A DNA stretch of 64,000 nt from Polaribacter sp. (GCA_028343155.1 JAOLXX010000001.1:124001-188000); one strand, 5' to 3'; shown: positions 27,841-40,946, counted from the first letter of the stretch. Program-made: numbers and translations. The notes: generated by a model not told the origin, from the sequence alone.

Positions 27841-29382
27841 ATGAATACAAAATTGTGTTTTACCAAATTAATACTTCTATTCGTTTTTACTTGTTTTATG
27901 AGCTCTTGTAGTAGTAATTCACAGGTAAAATCAGAACAGAAAAAACCAAATATTCTTTGGATAATTGCTGAAGATTTATCACCATTTATGGGAGTTTATG
28001 GAGATTCTATAAACAAAGGTCACACACCAATTATAGATAAATTAGCTGCAGATGGTGTACTTTTTAAAAGAGCTTATGCTACAGCACCAGTTTGTTCTGC
28101 AAGTAGATCTGCGTTAATTTCTGGAATAATGCAAACCACAACAGGTACACATAATCATAGATCCAATAGATTCACAGATGATGAAATTGTGCCAGAAAAA
28201 TTAAGAATCCATTTTCCTAAAGGTGTAAAAACCATTCCAGAATTGATGAAAAAAGCAGGTTATTTTACATTTAATAGTGGTAAAGACGATTATAACTTTC
28301 ATTATGATAGAAGAGCTTTGTATGACACAGGTACAAAAGAAGATTATGTTGCAGGTATGAATGGTTGGCAAGGTAATTTTGCAATCGATTATATGACTGT
28401 AGATAATTATGTATGGAATGCCAGAGAAGATAAAAATCAACCTTGGTTTGGTCAAGTACAAATTATGGGCGGTAAAAAAGATTCAAAATATGTAAGAGAA
28501 GGAGAAAAATTAGCTGTTAATGATGTTCCTTTACCTCCATATTTCCCAAATATAAAATCGCAAAGAAAAGCTTGGACAGATCACTACAATGCCAATAGAG
28601 GTTCTGATGTTACTGTAGAAAAAATTCTAAAAAAATTAGAAAAAGATGGCGAATTAGAAAATACCATTATCTTTTTCTTTTCTGATCACGGAAGCAATAC
28701 TTCTTTAAGACACAAACAATTTTGTTACGAAGGTGGTATGTTAGTTCCATTAATTATAAAAGGAAACCACAAAAAGTTAAAAGCTGGTGAAGTTAAAAAT
28801 AACTTGGTTTCTTTATTAGATGTTTCTGCAACAACATTAGCAATGGGTGGTGTAGCATTGCCAGATTATTTAGATGGTCAAGATTTATTTAGTTCAAAAT
28901 ACAAAGAACCAAAATATGTTTTTGGAGCAAGAGACAGATGCGATTATACAATTGATAGGATTAGAACTGCGGTTTCTAAAAAGTACAGATATATTCGTAA
29001 TTATTTTCCAGAAAGACCAATGTTACAAGCTGGTTACAGAGATAATAAACCAATTGTAAAAGATTTTAAGAGGCTGCATAAAGAAGGGAAGTTAACTCCT
29101 TATCAAGACAAGCATTGGTTTGGAATTCGCCCAGAAGAAGAATTATATGATTTAAAAGCAGATCCTCATCAAATGAACAATCTAGCAGAAAATCCTGAAT
29201 TTGCTTCAATCTTAACAGCTCATAGAAATGCTTTAGAAAATTGGATTAAAACAACTGGTGATAAAGGTCAAAATCCTGAAGATGCTACACAATTAAAAGC
29301 AACTTATGATATGTGGAAAGACAGACCACGATTTAAAAATGCAAAAGTAAACCCTGAATATGATCAGTTTAAAAAAGACTAA
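27841..29382 (+). CDS. S1 family sulfatase, lipoprotein (CSASR type)
   Basis: A 513-residue sulfatase. The lipobox is MSSC. Cys85 in PVCSASRSA is the formylglycine site; the middle residue is Ala rather than Pro, which is allowed in the CxAxR form. Other active-site parts are IIAEDLSPF (Glu-Asp instead of Asp-Asp), NSGKDDYNFH, and FSDHGSN (Asp-His instead of Asp-Asn). This combination is typical of the S1_8-like group. The substrate position cannot be told from sequence. First gene of unit B, 49 bp before the GH150-like gene. Confidence 0.92.
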   Translation: MNTKLCFTKLILLFVFTCFMSSCSSNSQVKSEQKKPNILWIIAEDLSPFMGVYGDSINKGHTPIIDKLAADGVLFKRAYATAPVCSASRSALISGIMQTTTGTHNHRSNRFTDDEIVPEKLRIHFPKGVKTIPELMKKAGYFTFNSGKDDYNFHYDRRALYDTGTKEDYVAGMNGWQGNFAIDYMTVDNYVWNAREDKNQPWFGQVQIMGGKKDSKYVREGEKLAVNDVPLPPYFPNIKSQRKAWTDHYNANRGSDVTVEKILKKLEKDGELENTIIFFFSDHGSNTSLRHKQFCYEGGMLVPLIIKGNHKKLKAGEVKNNLVSLLDVSATTLAMGGVALPDYLDGQDLFSSKYKEPKYVFGARDRCDYTIDRIRTAVSKKYRYIRNYFPERPMLQAGYRDNKPIVKDFKRLHKEGKLTPYQDKHWFGIRPEEELYDLKADPHQMNNLAENPEFASILTAHRNALENWIKTTGDKGQNPEDATQLKATYDMWKDRPRFKNAKVNPEYDQFKKD

Positions 29383-29431
29383 TTATTAAACCTAATTATT
29401 TATAAATAATCTAAAGATTAAATAATATAAA

Positions 29432-32077
29432 ATGATAAAAAAAATATTCTTCACTGTCTTACTTTTAGTTAGCTTCATCGCAAATAGTCAAAACTTTTCT
29501 ACAGAAGGCAATGGAATTAGAAATGCAGTTAGCGCAAATGTTAATGGAAAAACAGTTCTTTATTTATCAGAATTATCAGGAAACATAGCAGCATATTCCA
29601 TTGAAGGTGAAAAAATATGGGAACATAAAACAACATCTCCAGCAGTATTATTTGAAATAAATGCAGTAGATATAAACAATGATAAAAATGATGATGTAAT
29701 TGCTGCAAGTGCAGATGGCAATATTTATTGTTTAGACAGTTCAGGTAAATTACTTTGGAAATTTAATCCAGGACATAAAGTTCGTTTTTCTGAAATTGCT
29801 ATTGTTAAAAATGATGGTAAGATTCAAATTTTTGCTGGTGGAAATGACTACAAATTGTATGAAATTAATGCAAAAGGAAAATTGATTTCGACAACAAAAA
29901 TTGCAGGTGTTGTCAGAAAAATTGAAGGAGGAAATTTCATTTACCCTAACAAACAATCACTTTTCTTAATGACTTATAATCACGATAAATTTCGTTGGGA
30001 ATTTATGGGGTTTCTAGACGCTGAAACTAAAGAAATAATTAAAAGTGTAAAGTTTAGTGATAAAAGACTAAAAGCTTTAAGAAAAGCAATGGTTACAGAT
30101 ATCAATATTGCAGATATCAACAATGATAAAAAAGATGATATTCTATTATTTGCAGATATTGCTTTCACTCCTTTTATGACTGCTTTGGATTCAGATTTTA
30201 ATGTATTAGCAGAATTTAAAGCGACAAAAAAGGAAGTGCAACGTTATGGACATTCACAAGGAACATTTTTAACAAACAGAAAAGAAATTATGTTTCAACA
30301 TGGTGGTATTTTGTTTGTTTTGGATGCTAAAGGAAAGTTGATTGCTAAAACAGGTGAAAGATATGGAGATCAAGTATACAGTGATTTTACTTATGATTCA
30401 AAATCAAATCAGTTAATTGCAGCAGGTGAAGTTGATGGAGGAAATGGTGTTTATTTTTATGATTTAAATAAAAATAAATGGTGGAATACCACTCAGAAAA
30501 AACAAGGTAGAATGTTAGAAGTTGAGCAGAACTTAAATACATTATACGAACAAACTTTAAAATTTAAAGCGCCTAAATATCAAAAAAAATCAGTTAAAGA
30601 TTGGGTAATGATTACATCCAAAAAAGTTGATACTAAAGTTAATAAACTGAAAGGACAAGATATTAAATTCGTAATTCAAAAATCTCCAAAAGAAAGCACA
30701 AATCGTTCTCATTTAGTAAAGATTATAGGTAAAGAAGCATTAAAAAAAGATAAACGAGGTAAATATCAAGATTCTAGAGAAGACATTGTACAAATGGCTA
30801 GAAATTATGAAGAAGAAGGACAGCCATTTACCTTCTGGGCTGGTCATGGTAATGATCCTTTTTACATTCAAATAGAAACTTTAGAGCAAATATTAGAAGT
30901 TGCTCCAAATACTTGTTATGGTTTTGTGTATGCAGAAATGGATAAAGTAGAAGATCCTAGAGTTCAGTATTATATAAAAGAATATTTGCCACGTTTAGCA
31001 AAAGCCATCAGAAAGAATAATAGAGCAAAATTGTATTTTAGATATAAGAATATGTTTTGGGCAGCAACCTCACATTTACCTTTATGGAAAGAAATGTTTT
31101 TCTCCGGAAAATACAACGATTTTTTAGTACCTGCATCAGAAGACACAAGCAATCGTATTCAAGATTTGAATTTAGCAGGAAGAGTTGGAATGCATTCTGG
31201 AGGATATGTAAATGATTTTGCAATGCGTTTAATTGATGATAATCCAACAAGTTGGAGACCATTATCTCCTGGAGGACAAAATTCAATATCACCCTATTTA
31301 AGACAGGGTGTTATTATGGCAGCTTATGGTGCACGTTATGGAATTGTTGCCAATAACAAATTTACAAAAGGTAATGGACTTAATGTATTATTTGCATTGA
31401 TGAAATCTGGAGTTTTACCAATTGTAAACCCAAAAGATATTCAATCTATAGGTTCTTGGCATTTAATAAAAGATGTTGAAGAAAAATTAATTCATACTGT
31501 AGATACGCATCATAATTTAAAACAGTACAAAAAGGATGATGACAATGCTGTTTTTTCAGTTGCACAAATGCATTGGGCAGGTACAAATATTCCTGATTAT
31601 GATTTTTCAAATGCAGCTTTAGGAATTAAATATAGATGGCTAAATTACATGCCTGAAATGCCCTATGGAATGGTGCCAGTAGCTCCAATTGAATCTAAAT
31701 CTATGGTAAAAAAACAGAACAAGCCTTATTTTGTGTCTAATGGAAAGATTGGTATTATAGATGATAAAAAAATAGCAGCAAGTCAGTTTGGTGAAACTAT
31801 TAAAAAAGCGGTTCATAAAGGAGAACAAGTTTTACCAATTGTTGTGAAAGGAGCTTCTTGGAGTGTTATTAAATTAGATGAAAATCATTCAAGAATTATT
31901 TTGGTAGATCAAGGTTATTTAGATCCTCAAAACAGAGAAGCTATTATCATTTTTCAAAAACGACAACCAATATCAGTAAAAGATATTTTGAGTAAAGAAG
32001 ATTTAAAAATCAATGAAAAATCAATAAAAACCATTGTTCCTGCTGGTTCATTACGTTTTATAGATGTAACTTATTAA
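29432..32077 (+). CDS. Propeller-linked glycosidase resembling GH150 lambda-carrageenase
   Basis: 881 residues with a signal peptide (FIANSQ). The N-terminal part (about residues 25-360) is a PQQ/VCBS-like beta-propeller with blades such as DINNDKNDDVIAASADGNIY. A basic linker follows (about 365-450). The C-terminal part (about 455-870) alternates strands and helices like a TIM barrel and carries acidic strand ends in FVYAEMD (about 499-502) and VPASEDTSNR (about 565-574), candidates for catalysis. The size and propeller-plus-catalytic-module plan match what is known of GH150 lambda-carrageenase; I infer that relation from architecture and context. It would be the endo-acting enzyme of the locus. 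Flanked by sulfatases. Confidence 0.65.
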   Translation: MIKKIFFTVLLLVSFIANSQNFSTEGNGIRNAVSANVNGKTVLYLSELSGNIAAYSIEGEKIWEHKTTSPAVLFEINAVDINNDKNDDVIAASADGNIYCLDSSGKLLWKFNPGHKVRFSEIAIVKNDGKIQIFAGGNDYKLYEINAKGKLISTTKIAGVVRKIEGGNFIYPNKQSLFLMTYNHDKFRWEFMGFLDAETKEIIKSVKFSDKRLKALRKAMVTDINIADINNDKKDDILLFADIAFTPFMTALDSDFNVLAEFKATKKEVQRYGHSQGTFLTNRKEIMFQHGGILFVLDAKGKLIAKTGERYGDQVYSDFTYDSKSNQLIAAGEVDGGNGVYFYDLNKNKWWNTTQKKQGRMLEVEQNLNTLYEQTLKFKAPKYQKKSVKDWVMITSKKVDTKVNKLKGQDIKFVIQKSPKESTNRSHLVKIIGKEALKKDKRGKYQDSREDIVQMARNYEEEGQPFTFWAGHGNDPFYIQIETLEQILEVAPNTCYGFVYAEMDKVEDPRVQYYIKEYLPRLAKAIRKNNRAKLYFRYKNMFWAATSHLPLWKEMFFSGKYNDFLVPASEDTSNRIQDLNLAGRVGMHSGGYVNDFAMRLIDDNPTSWRPLSPGGQNSISPYLRQGVIMAAYGARYGIVANNKFTKGNGLNVLFALMKSGVLPIVNPKDIQSIGSWHLIKDVEEKLIHTVDTHHNLKQYKKDDDNAVFSVAQMHWAGTNIPDYDFSNAALGIKYRWLNYMPEMPYGMVPVAPIESKSMVKKQNKPYFVSNGKIGIIDDKKIAASQFGETIKKAVHKGEQVLPIVVKGASWSVIKLDENHSRIILVDQGYLDPQNREAIIIFQKRQPISVKDILSKEDLKINEKSIKTIVPAGSLRFIDVTY

Positions 32078-32086
32078 TTAAGAATT

Positions 32087-33583
32087 ATGAAATTATTTAG
32101 ATTTAAGATTTTTATCATTTTAGGAATCATCATTAGTATTCAAATGGATGCTCAAGAAAACAAACCTAATATTGTTGTAATAATGGCAGATGATATTGGT
32201 TTGGGAGATATTGGTTATTATCACAGATTAAGAACTGGTAAAGAGCCTTTGGCACCAACACCAAATTTAGATAAAATTGCGAAAGAATCTATGCGATTTA
32301 CAGATGCACATTCTCCAGCTCCTTTGTGTGCGCCAACTCGTTTTTCGATGATAACAGGTAATTATTCTTACAGAAATCAACGTTCTTATGGTGTTTGGTC
32401 TCCAGATGCAGATGCTTTAATTGATTCTAATAATTTTACTTCTGTTGGAAGAATAGCAAAAAAAGGAGGTTATACAACAGCTTTTTTTGGCAAATGGGGT
32501 TTAGGAGGTTCTTGGGTTAAAAAAAGAGGAACAAAAACAGATTATACGCAAGAAAATGCAGGTGCTTTAACTTACGGATTCGATTATGCATTAGAATTGC
32601 CAGAAGGAATTCAAAATAAACCTTATGCCTTTTATGAAAACCAAAAATGGATGAAATTAAAACCAAATTCGGTTTTAAAAGATTTAGATGCAGTTCAGAC
32701 GCAATATGCGTATGCAAAAAAGCATAAAAAAAGAGGTGGAATTGGAGATTCTAATTGGAATCCTGCAGATGTTGGATTTATTTTAGCAGACAAAGCTGTA
32801 CAATATATAGAAAAGCAAAAGCAAGAAAAACCATTTTATATGTATTACTGCAGTCAAGCAGTTCATATTCCTCATGCACCACCAAAAACATTTAATGGCG
32901 AAAAAATTGAAGGCAGTACACCAGGTTTTCACGGAGATATGATTAAAGAATTAGACCTACAAGTGGGAATGATTGTAGCTGCTTTAAAGAAAACAGGAGC
33001 TTATGAAAATACCTTATTTATTTTCACTTCTGATAATGGTGGACTTACTTTTGATAAGAAAATGACCAAAGCTGGCCACGTAACAAGTAATGGTTTAAAT
33101 GGTTCTAAAGGTTCTATTTTTGAAGGCGGACATAGAGTGCCATTTTTTGCAATTTGGCCTAGAAAAATTAAGCCAAATACAGAATCTAATGAGCCGATAA
33201 TAGCTCACGATATTGTTGCAACAGTTGCAGCATTATCAAATCAAGAATTGGATAAAACCAAAGTCTTTGATTCTGCGAATTTATTACCATATTTTTTAGG
33301 TAAATCAGATGGAAAAGCGCATCAATATTTAATGCATCAATCTGCAGGTGGACCAACATTTGCCATTAGAGATGGTCATTTTAAATTGATTATGAAAGGA
33401 GGAAGCAAAAAAACGGGAAGCATAGCGAATATAAATCCAACCCATTTATATAACTTATCAGATAATTTAAATGAAGAGGAATCTAAAAATTTATTAGATA
33501 ATTTAAAATATAAAGACAGAGTAGAAACAATGTTTGCTAAATTTAAAGAATTGAGAGTAACAAAAGCAACTACTGTTAATTAA
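32087..33583 (+). CDS. S1 family sulfatase with altered GKWH motif (CAPTR type)
   Basis: 498 residues, signal peptide ending MDAQ. Cys81 in PLCAPTRFS is the formylglycine site, and VIMADDIGLGD and TSDNGGL supply metal ligands. The usual GKWHxG motif reads GKWGLGG, so the sulfate-contacting His is a Gly; another residue may replace it. It begins 9 bp after the GH150-like gene, so it is translated from the same mRNA and may act on its products. Last gene of unit B, ending at a terminator shared with the convergent EF-hand gene. Confidence 0.9.
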   Translation: MKLFRFKIFIILGIIISIQMDAQENKPNIVVIMADDIGLGDIGYYHRLRTGKEPLAPTPNLDKIAKESMRFTDAHSPAPLCAPTRFSMITGNYSYRNQRSYGVWSPDADALIDSNNFTSVGRIAKKGGYTTAFFGKWGLGGSWVKKRGTKTDYTQENAGALTYGFDYALELPEGIQNKPYAFYENQKWMKLKPNSVLKDLDAVQTQYAYAKKHKKRGGIGDSNWNPADVGFILADKAVQYIEKQKQEKPFYMYYCSQAVHIPHAPPKTFNGEKIEGSTPGFHGDMIKELDLQVGMIVAALKKTGAYENTLFIFTSDNGGLTFDKKMTKAGHVTSNGLNGSKGSIFEGGHRVPFFAIWPRKIKPNTESNEPIIAHDIVATVAALSNQELDKTKVFDSANLLPYFLGKSDGKAHQYLMHQSAGGPTFAIRDGHFKLIMKGGSKKTGSIANINPTHLYNLSDNLNEEESKNLLDNLKYKDRVETMFAKFKELRVTKATTVN

Positions 33584-33610
33584 CAATATTCTTTAAGAGT
33601 TTGTTTTAAC

Positions 33611-33648
33611 AAAAAAAGCTCTAAAGTTTTAAACTTTGGAGCTTTTTT
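33611..33648. terminator. Bidirectional terminator between unit B and the EF-hand gene
   Basis: AAAAAAGCTCTAAAGT pairs with ACTTTGGAGCTTTTTT (one G-U pair) around a short AT loop. The A-run and T-run at the two sides fit use by both converging genes. Confidence 0.8.
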
Positions 33649-33666
33649 AAATTCAATTCAAATAAG

Positions 33667-33972
33667 TTAGTTATTCTTTTTCTTCTTCCATTTTTTTGGA
33701 GGAGCAATAAATTCTACAAAAGTTAACTTTCCGTCTTTATTAACATCTTTATTTTTAAAGATTTTTGCTCCATCAAAAGGGTCACCTTTTTTGTTTTTTT
33801 TGCCTTCATAAAAAGCAACAATTTCCTCTTTGCTTACAGAGCCATTACTATCTCCATCTATTTTACTAAATTGTTTCTTTTGTCTTTTTTCTTTCTTGGC
33901 ATTATCTTGTGCATTTGTTTGCATAAAAACACCTAAAGCAATCACTAAAATACTTAATTTAATAATTTTCAT
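33667..33972 (-). CDS. Small exported EF-hand protein
   Basis: 101 residues with a signal peptide ending QTNAQ. Two calcium-binding EF-hand loops are clear: DGDSNGSVSKEE (about residues 39-50) and DVNKDGKLTFVE (about 76-87). The rest is very lysine-rich, with a C-terminal KKWKKKK tail that could bind sulfated polysaccharide or cell surface. It is the only minus-strand gene inside the locus. A copy of the shared operator, in minus orientation, lies in front of it, so it appears to be co-induced with the sulfatases. Its task is unknown; calcium-dependent binding or a chaperone-like role is conceivable. Confidence 0.88.
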   Translation of the reverse strand: MKIIKLSILVIALGVFMQTNAQDNAKKEKRQKKQFSKIDGDSNGSVSKEEIVAFYEGKKNKKGDPFDGAKIFKNKDVNKDGKLTFVEFIAPPKKWKKKKNN

Positions 33973-34000
33973 CTTTTTTTTTATTTAATAATTAACAACT

Positions 34001-34062
34001 CAAAAATCTACTTTTAAATATATAAAAATGTATACGTGAGTTTATATTTTGTGCTTTCAGAT
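34001..34062 (-). promoter_or_regulatory. PUL operator/promoter E (EF-hand gene, minus strand)
   Basis: On the minus strand, ATCTGAAAGCACA (34062-34050) and ACTCACGTATACA (34041-34029) are 21 bp apart. Box GATTTTTG (34008-34001) is at the standard distance, 28 bp before the ATG at 33972. Same geometry as the plus-strand copies. Confidence 0.65.
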
Positions 34063-34092
34063 AAAGAAATACTCTTTATGTTTAAATCAATT

Positions 34093-34154
34093 ACCCATAG
34101 AAACATTTATTAAACTTATGCAGACAATTAAAGGTAGTTTCTAAATTATTTTTG
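34093..34154 (+). promoter_or_regulatory. PUL operator/promoter C (GH2-GH127-sulfatase-GH82-like unit)
   Basis: Half-sites ACCCATAGAAACA (34093-34105) and ACTTATGCAGACA (34114-34126), 21 bp apart. Box TATTTTTG (34147-34154) matches TAnnTTTG exactly at the standard distance. The leader to the ATG at 34250 is about 90 nt, the longest of the set. Confidence 0.75.
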
Positions 34155-34234
34155 ATTTAAGAATAAGATAAAAACAGCGTAAAACAAGATAAGTATCTTT
34201 AATATCTTTCAAATAAATCTAATGATATTTATAA

Positions 34235-37495
<3,261 letters not shown>

Positions 37496-37499
37496 AACG

Positions 37500-39500
37500 A
37501 TGAAAAAATTAGGAATTATACTTTTTGCAGTCTTTTGTTTTGGAAATTTATTTGCCCAAGAAAAAGGGGTTGTTAATAATGCAGATAGCAAATTTGTAAA
37601 GTTTAAAAGCATAGATATTGGCGATTGCGTTTGGACAGATGGTTTTTGGGCAGATAAGTTTGAGATTGCAGAAAAATCGATGGTGCCTTCTATGGGTAAA
37701 TTGTTAGCAAGTGATACAGGACACGCACTAAATAATTTCAAAATTGCTGCAGGTCTTAAAAAAGGAAAACACCAAGGAATGTTTTGGCACGATGGCGATT
37801 TCTACAAATGGATGGAAGCAGCATTATACATTTATGCAGTTAATAAAGACAAAAGTATTTTAAAAGAAATTGATGAATATATTGCTATTATTGGAAAAGC
37901 ACAATTAGAAAATGGGTATTTACAAACGCAAGTTACCATTCCTAATAAAAAACCATTTTCAGAAAGAAAACATCACGAAATGTACAATGCAGGTCATTTA
38001 TACATAAGTGCTATAATTCATCATAGAATTACCGGCAAACGTAACTTTTTAGACATTGCCATTAAACACGCAAACAATTTATATAGTGTTTTTAAACCCC
38101 AACCAAAAGAGTTAGCGCGTTTTGGCTTTAATCAGGTGCAAATTATGGGCTTGGTAGAATTGTATAGAACTACAAAAGATAAAAAATATTTAGAGCTCGC
38201 AGAAATTTTTGTGAATATGCGTGGTAAAGCTAAAGTAAAACCAGATGCAACTGTAAGATTTAGAAATATTGGCGATATGACCCAAGAAAGAACCGCTTTA
38301 AGAGATGAAGACGAAGCAGTTGGTCACGCAGTTTTAGCACTTTATTATTATGCTGGTGCTTCAGATATTTATGCAGAAACAGGAGAACAAGCACTAATTG
38401 ATGCTTTAGATAAAATTTGGGGAAATATAGTAGACAAGAAAATGTTTATTACAGGAGCTTGTGGGCAAAAACACGATGGTGGTTCTTCTCAAAGAGATTT
38501 TGTACACGAAGCGTTTACAGTAGATTATGAAATGCACAATGCACATTCTTATAACGAAACCTGTGCAAATTTGTGTAATGCAATGTTTAATTATAGAATG
38601 TTGGGTATAAAAGGCGAAGCAAAATATGCAGACGTAATTGAAACAGTAATGTACAATAGTGCTTTGTCTGGAATTGATATTGGAGGTACAAATTTTTTCT
38701 ATACAAATCCGTTAAGAAGAGGTTTCGATCATAAAATGGGAGCAACAGATTATGCTACAAGAGTGCCTTATATTTCTTGTTTTTGTTGCCCACCAAACTT
38801 GGTAAGAACCATTGCAAAACTTTCTGCTTGGGCTTATAGTTTAACAAAAAACGGAATTGCCGTCAATTTATATGGAGGAAACAAATTGGAAACAAACTTG
38901 TTAGATTCATCCAAAATTAAATTAGTTCAAAAAACAGATTATCCTTGGGATGGAGCAGTTTCTATCGAAGTTAAATCATCTAAAAAAGAAGCTTTTGATA
39001 TTATGCTACGCATCCCAGAATGGGCAAATGGAAGTACAGTTTCTGTAAACGGAAAAGAAGAAAAAGCAACAGCAGGAACTTATTTTACAATGAATAGAAA
39101 ATGGAAAAAAGGAGACATAATTACCTTAAATATGCCAATGAAACCAGCATTAGTGGTTGGTCATAGAAATATTGAAGAAGTTAGAAATCAAGCAGCTATT
39201 AAAAGAGGACCAGTTGTATATTGTATAGAAACTCCAGATTTACCTAAAAACACTAATATTTTAGATGTGTATATTCCTTCTAATATTAAGTTGACTCCAC
39301 AAAAAGAAGTGAATTTTTTAGGAGGTTTATCAACCTTAAAAGGAACAGTAATGTTAACAAAAGATACTGGAGAAAAAATGTACAATACTTTAAAGAAACC
39401 AAATTGGAAATCTTATGAAGCTACCTTTATACCATATTATGCTTGGAGTAATAGAGGTGTTAGTGAAATGACGGTTTTTATGCCAGTTCTTTGGAAGTAA
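37500..39500 (+). CDS. GH127 family glycoside hydrolase
   Basis: 666 residues from ATG 37500, signal peptide ending NLFAQ, starting 4 bp after the GH2 stop. An alternative ATG at 37482 would overlap GH2 and spoil the signal peptide. The alpha/alpha-barrel residues of GH127 are all visible: Glu337 in VHEAF, Glu353 and Cys355 in NETCAN, and Cys429-Cys430 in CFCCPPN, matching the acid, zinc ligands and nucleophile of the arabinofuranosidase HypBA1. GH127 includes beta-L-arabinofuranosidases and, in carrageenan loci, 3,6-anhydro-D-galactosidases. The context favours the second; the conserved cysteines leave the first open. Confidence 0.85.
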   Translation: MKKLGIILFAVFCFGNLFAQEKGVVNNADSKFVKFKSIDIGDCVWTDGFWADKFEIAEKSMVPSMGKLLASDTGHALNNFKIAAGLKKGKHQGMFWHDGDFYKWMEAALYIYAVNKDKSILKEIDEYIAIIGKAQLENGYLQTQVTIPNKKPFSERKHHEMYNAGHLYISAIIHHRITGKRNFLDIAIKHANNLYSVFKPQPKELARFGFNQVQIMGLVELYRTTKDKKYLELAEIFVNMRGKAKVKPDATVRFRNIGDMTQERTALRDEDEAVGHAVLALYYYAGASDIYAETGEQALIDALDKIWGNIVDKKMFITGACGQKHDGGSSQRDFVHEAFTVDYEMHNAHSYNETCANLCNAMFNYRMLGIKGEAKYADVIETVMYNSALSGIDIGGTNFFYTNPLRRGFDHKMGATDYATRVPYISCFCCPPNLVRTIAKLSAWAYSLTKNGIAVNLYGGNKLETNLLDSSKIKLVQKTDYPWDGAVSIEVKSSKKEAFDIMLRIPEWANGSTVSVNGKEEKATAGTYFTMNRKWKKGDIITLNMPMKPALVVGHRNIEEVRNQAAIKRGPVVYCIETPDLPKNTNILDVYIPSNIKLTPQKEVNFLGGLSTLKGTVMLTKDTGEKMYNTLKKPNWKSYEATFIPYYAWSNRGVSEMTVFMPVLWK

Positions 39501-39544
39501 AAAAATAGACAAAAAGAGAAATTATAGTTAAAATAAATATATAA

Positions 39545-40945
39545 ATGAAAAAAAATATACTTTCTATCTTATTTATAGGATTCACTTTACTAGGTTTTTC
39601 ACAAGAAAAGCCAAATGTATTATTCATTATGGTAGATGATATGAACGATTGGGTGGGTGCTTTTGGCGGAAACCAACAAGCAATTACGCCAAATATAGAT
39701 GCGTTAGCAGAAAAAAGTGTCATTTTTAAAAATGCCTATTGTTCTGCTCCATTATGCAATCCATCAAGAACAAGTATTTTAACAGGTTATAGACCATCTA
39801 CAACAGGTGTGTATGGAAACAATGAAGTTTTTAGAGAAATGAAAGGTTTTGAAAACACAGTTACTTTACCACAATATTTTGAAGCAAATGGATATAATAC
39901 TGCAGCTGCAGGAAAAATATTTCATAACGCAAGAGGTAAAGACAAAGAGCCAAAGGAAGGTAGTGACCCTGGTTCTTTTCAAACAGAAAGAGTAGGGAAA
40001 GCTGGTACAGAATATCCAGGTAAAAAAGACAGACATCAGCATAATTTAGAATTGAAGAAAAGAGGTGTAAAAGGTTCTTTTGTTAGGTCTTTTGATTGGT
40101 TTGGTACAGATACTAAAGATGAAGAAAACAATGATTGGAAATCTGCTAAATATTGTGCAGATTTTATCAACCAAAAACACGACAAACCTTTCTTTGTAGC
40201 CTGTGGAATTTTTAAACCACATTTACCTTGGTATGCTCCTAAAAAATATTTCGATCTATATAATTTAGAGGATATACAATTACCTAAAGTTCTTAAAAAC
40301 GATCTAGAGGATGTTGGTAAGATGGGAAATAATATGGTGAAAAATATAATTCAAGATGCTGTAGAAGACACTAATAAATGGAAAGAAGCTGTAAGAGCTT
40401 ATTTAGCAAATATTTCATTTGCAGATGCTTGTATTGGATATTTGTTAAAATCTTTAGAAAAAAGTGAATATGCAAACAATACCATAATTGTTGTAATGGG
40501 AGATCATGGTTGGCATTTAGGTGAAAAAAGACATTGGTCTAAAAATGTACTTTGGGAGCGTGCTACAAAAACACCTTTATTAATCTTTGATCCAAGAAAT
40601 AAAGAAAAAGGTGTGAGTACAAAAATAGTTTCTTTGTTAGATGTGTATCCAACTTTAGTTGATATGGCTGGTTTGCCAAAAAAAGCAGATTTAGAAGGAA
40701 AAAGTATTGCAAAATTAGTAAGCAATCCTAATTTAGATTGGAATAAAATTGCGCTTACATCAAAAGATAAAAAGATGCATACGTTAAGAAACGAAAACTA
40801 TAGATACATTGTCTATACAAATGGTTTTGAAGAGTTATATGACCACAGAAACGACCAGAATGAATGGAATAATATCGCAGGAAAATCATCATCAAAAGAA
40901 GTTTTAACAATGTTTAGAACCGAGTTAAAAAAAATAATTAAGTAA
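39545..40945 (+). CDS. S1 family sulfatase, iduronate-2-sulfatase-like (CNPSR type)
   Basis: 466 residues, signal peptide ending LLGFSQ. Cys71 in PLCNPSRTS is the formylglycine site. The motifs FIMVDDMNDW, AAGKIFHN and VMGDHGWHLGE are those of the iduronate-2-sulfatase-like S1_7 group, a member of which is part of the Zobellia carrageenan system. It ends 1 bp before the first GH82-like gene, so the two are tightly coupled. No own operator is present in the 44 bp upstream; it is read from operator C. Confidence 0.92.
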   Translation: MKKNILSILFIGFTLLGFSQEKPNVLFIMVDDMNDWVGAFGGNQQAITPNIDALAEKSVIFKNAYCSAPLCNPSRTSILTGYRPSTTGVYGNNEVFREMKGFENTVTLPQYFEANGYNTAAAGKIFHNARGKDKEPKEGSDPGSFQTERVGKAGTEYPGKKDRHQHNLELKKRGVKGSFVRSFDWFGTDTKDEENNDWKSAKYCADFINQKHDKPFFVACGIFKPHLPWYAPKKYFDLYNLEDIQLPKVLKNDLEDVGKMGNNMVKNIIQDAVEDTNKWKEAVRAYLANISFADACIGYLLKSLEKSEYANNTIIVVMGDHGWHLGEKRHWSKNVLWERATKTPLLIFDPRNKEKGVSTKIVSLLDVYPTLVDMAGLPKKADLEGKSIAKLVSNPNLDWNKIALTSKDKKMHTLRNENYRYIVYTNGFEELYDHRNDQNEWNNIAGKSSSKEVLTMFRTELKKIIK

Positions 40946-40946
40946 T

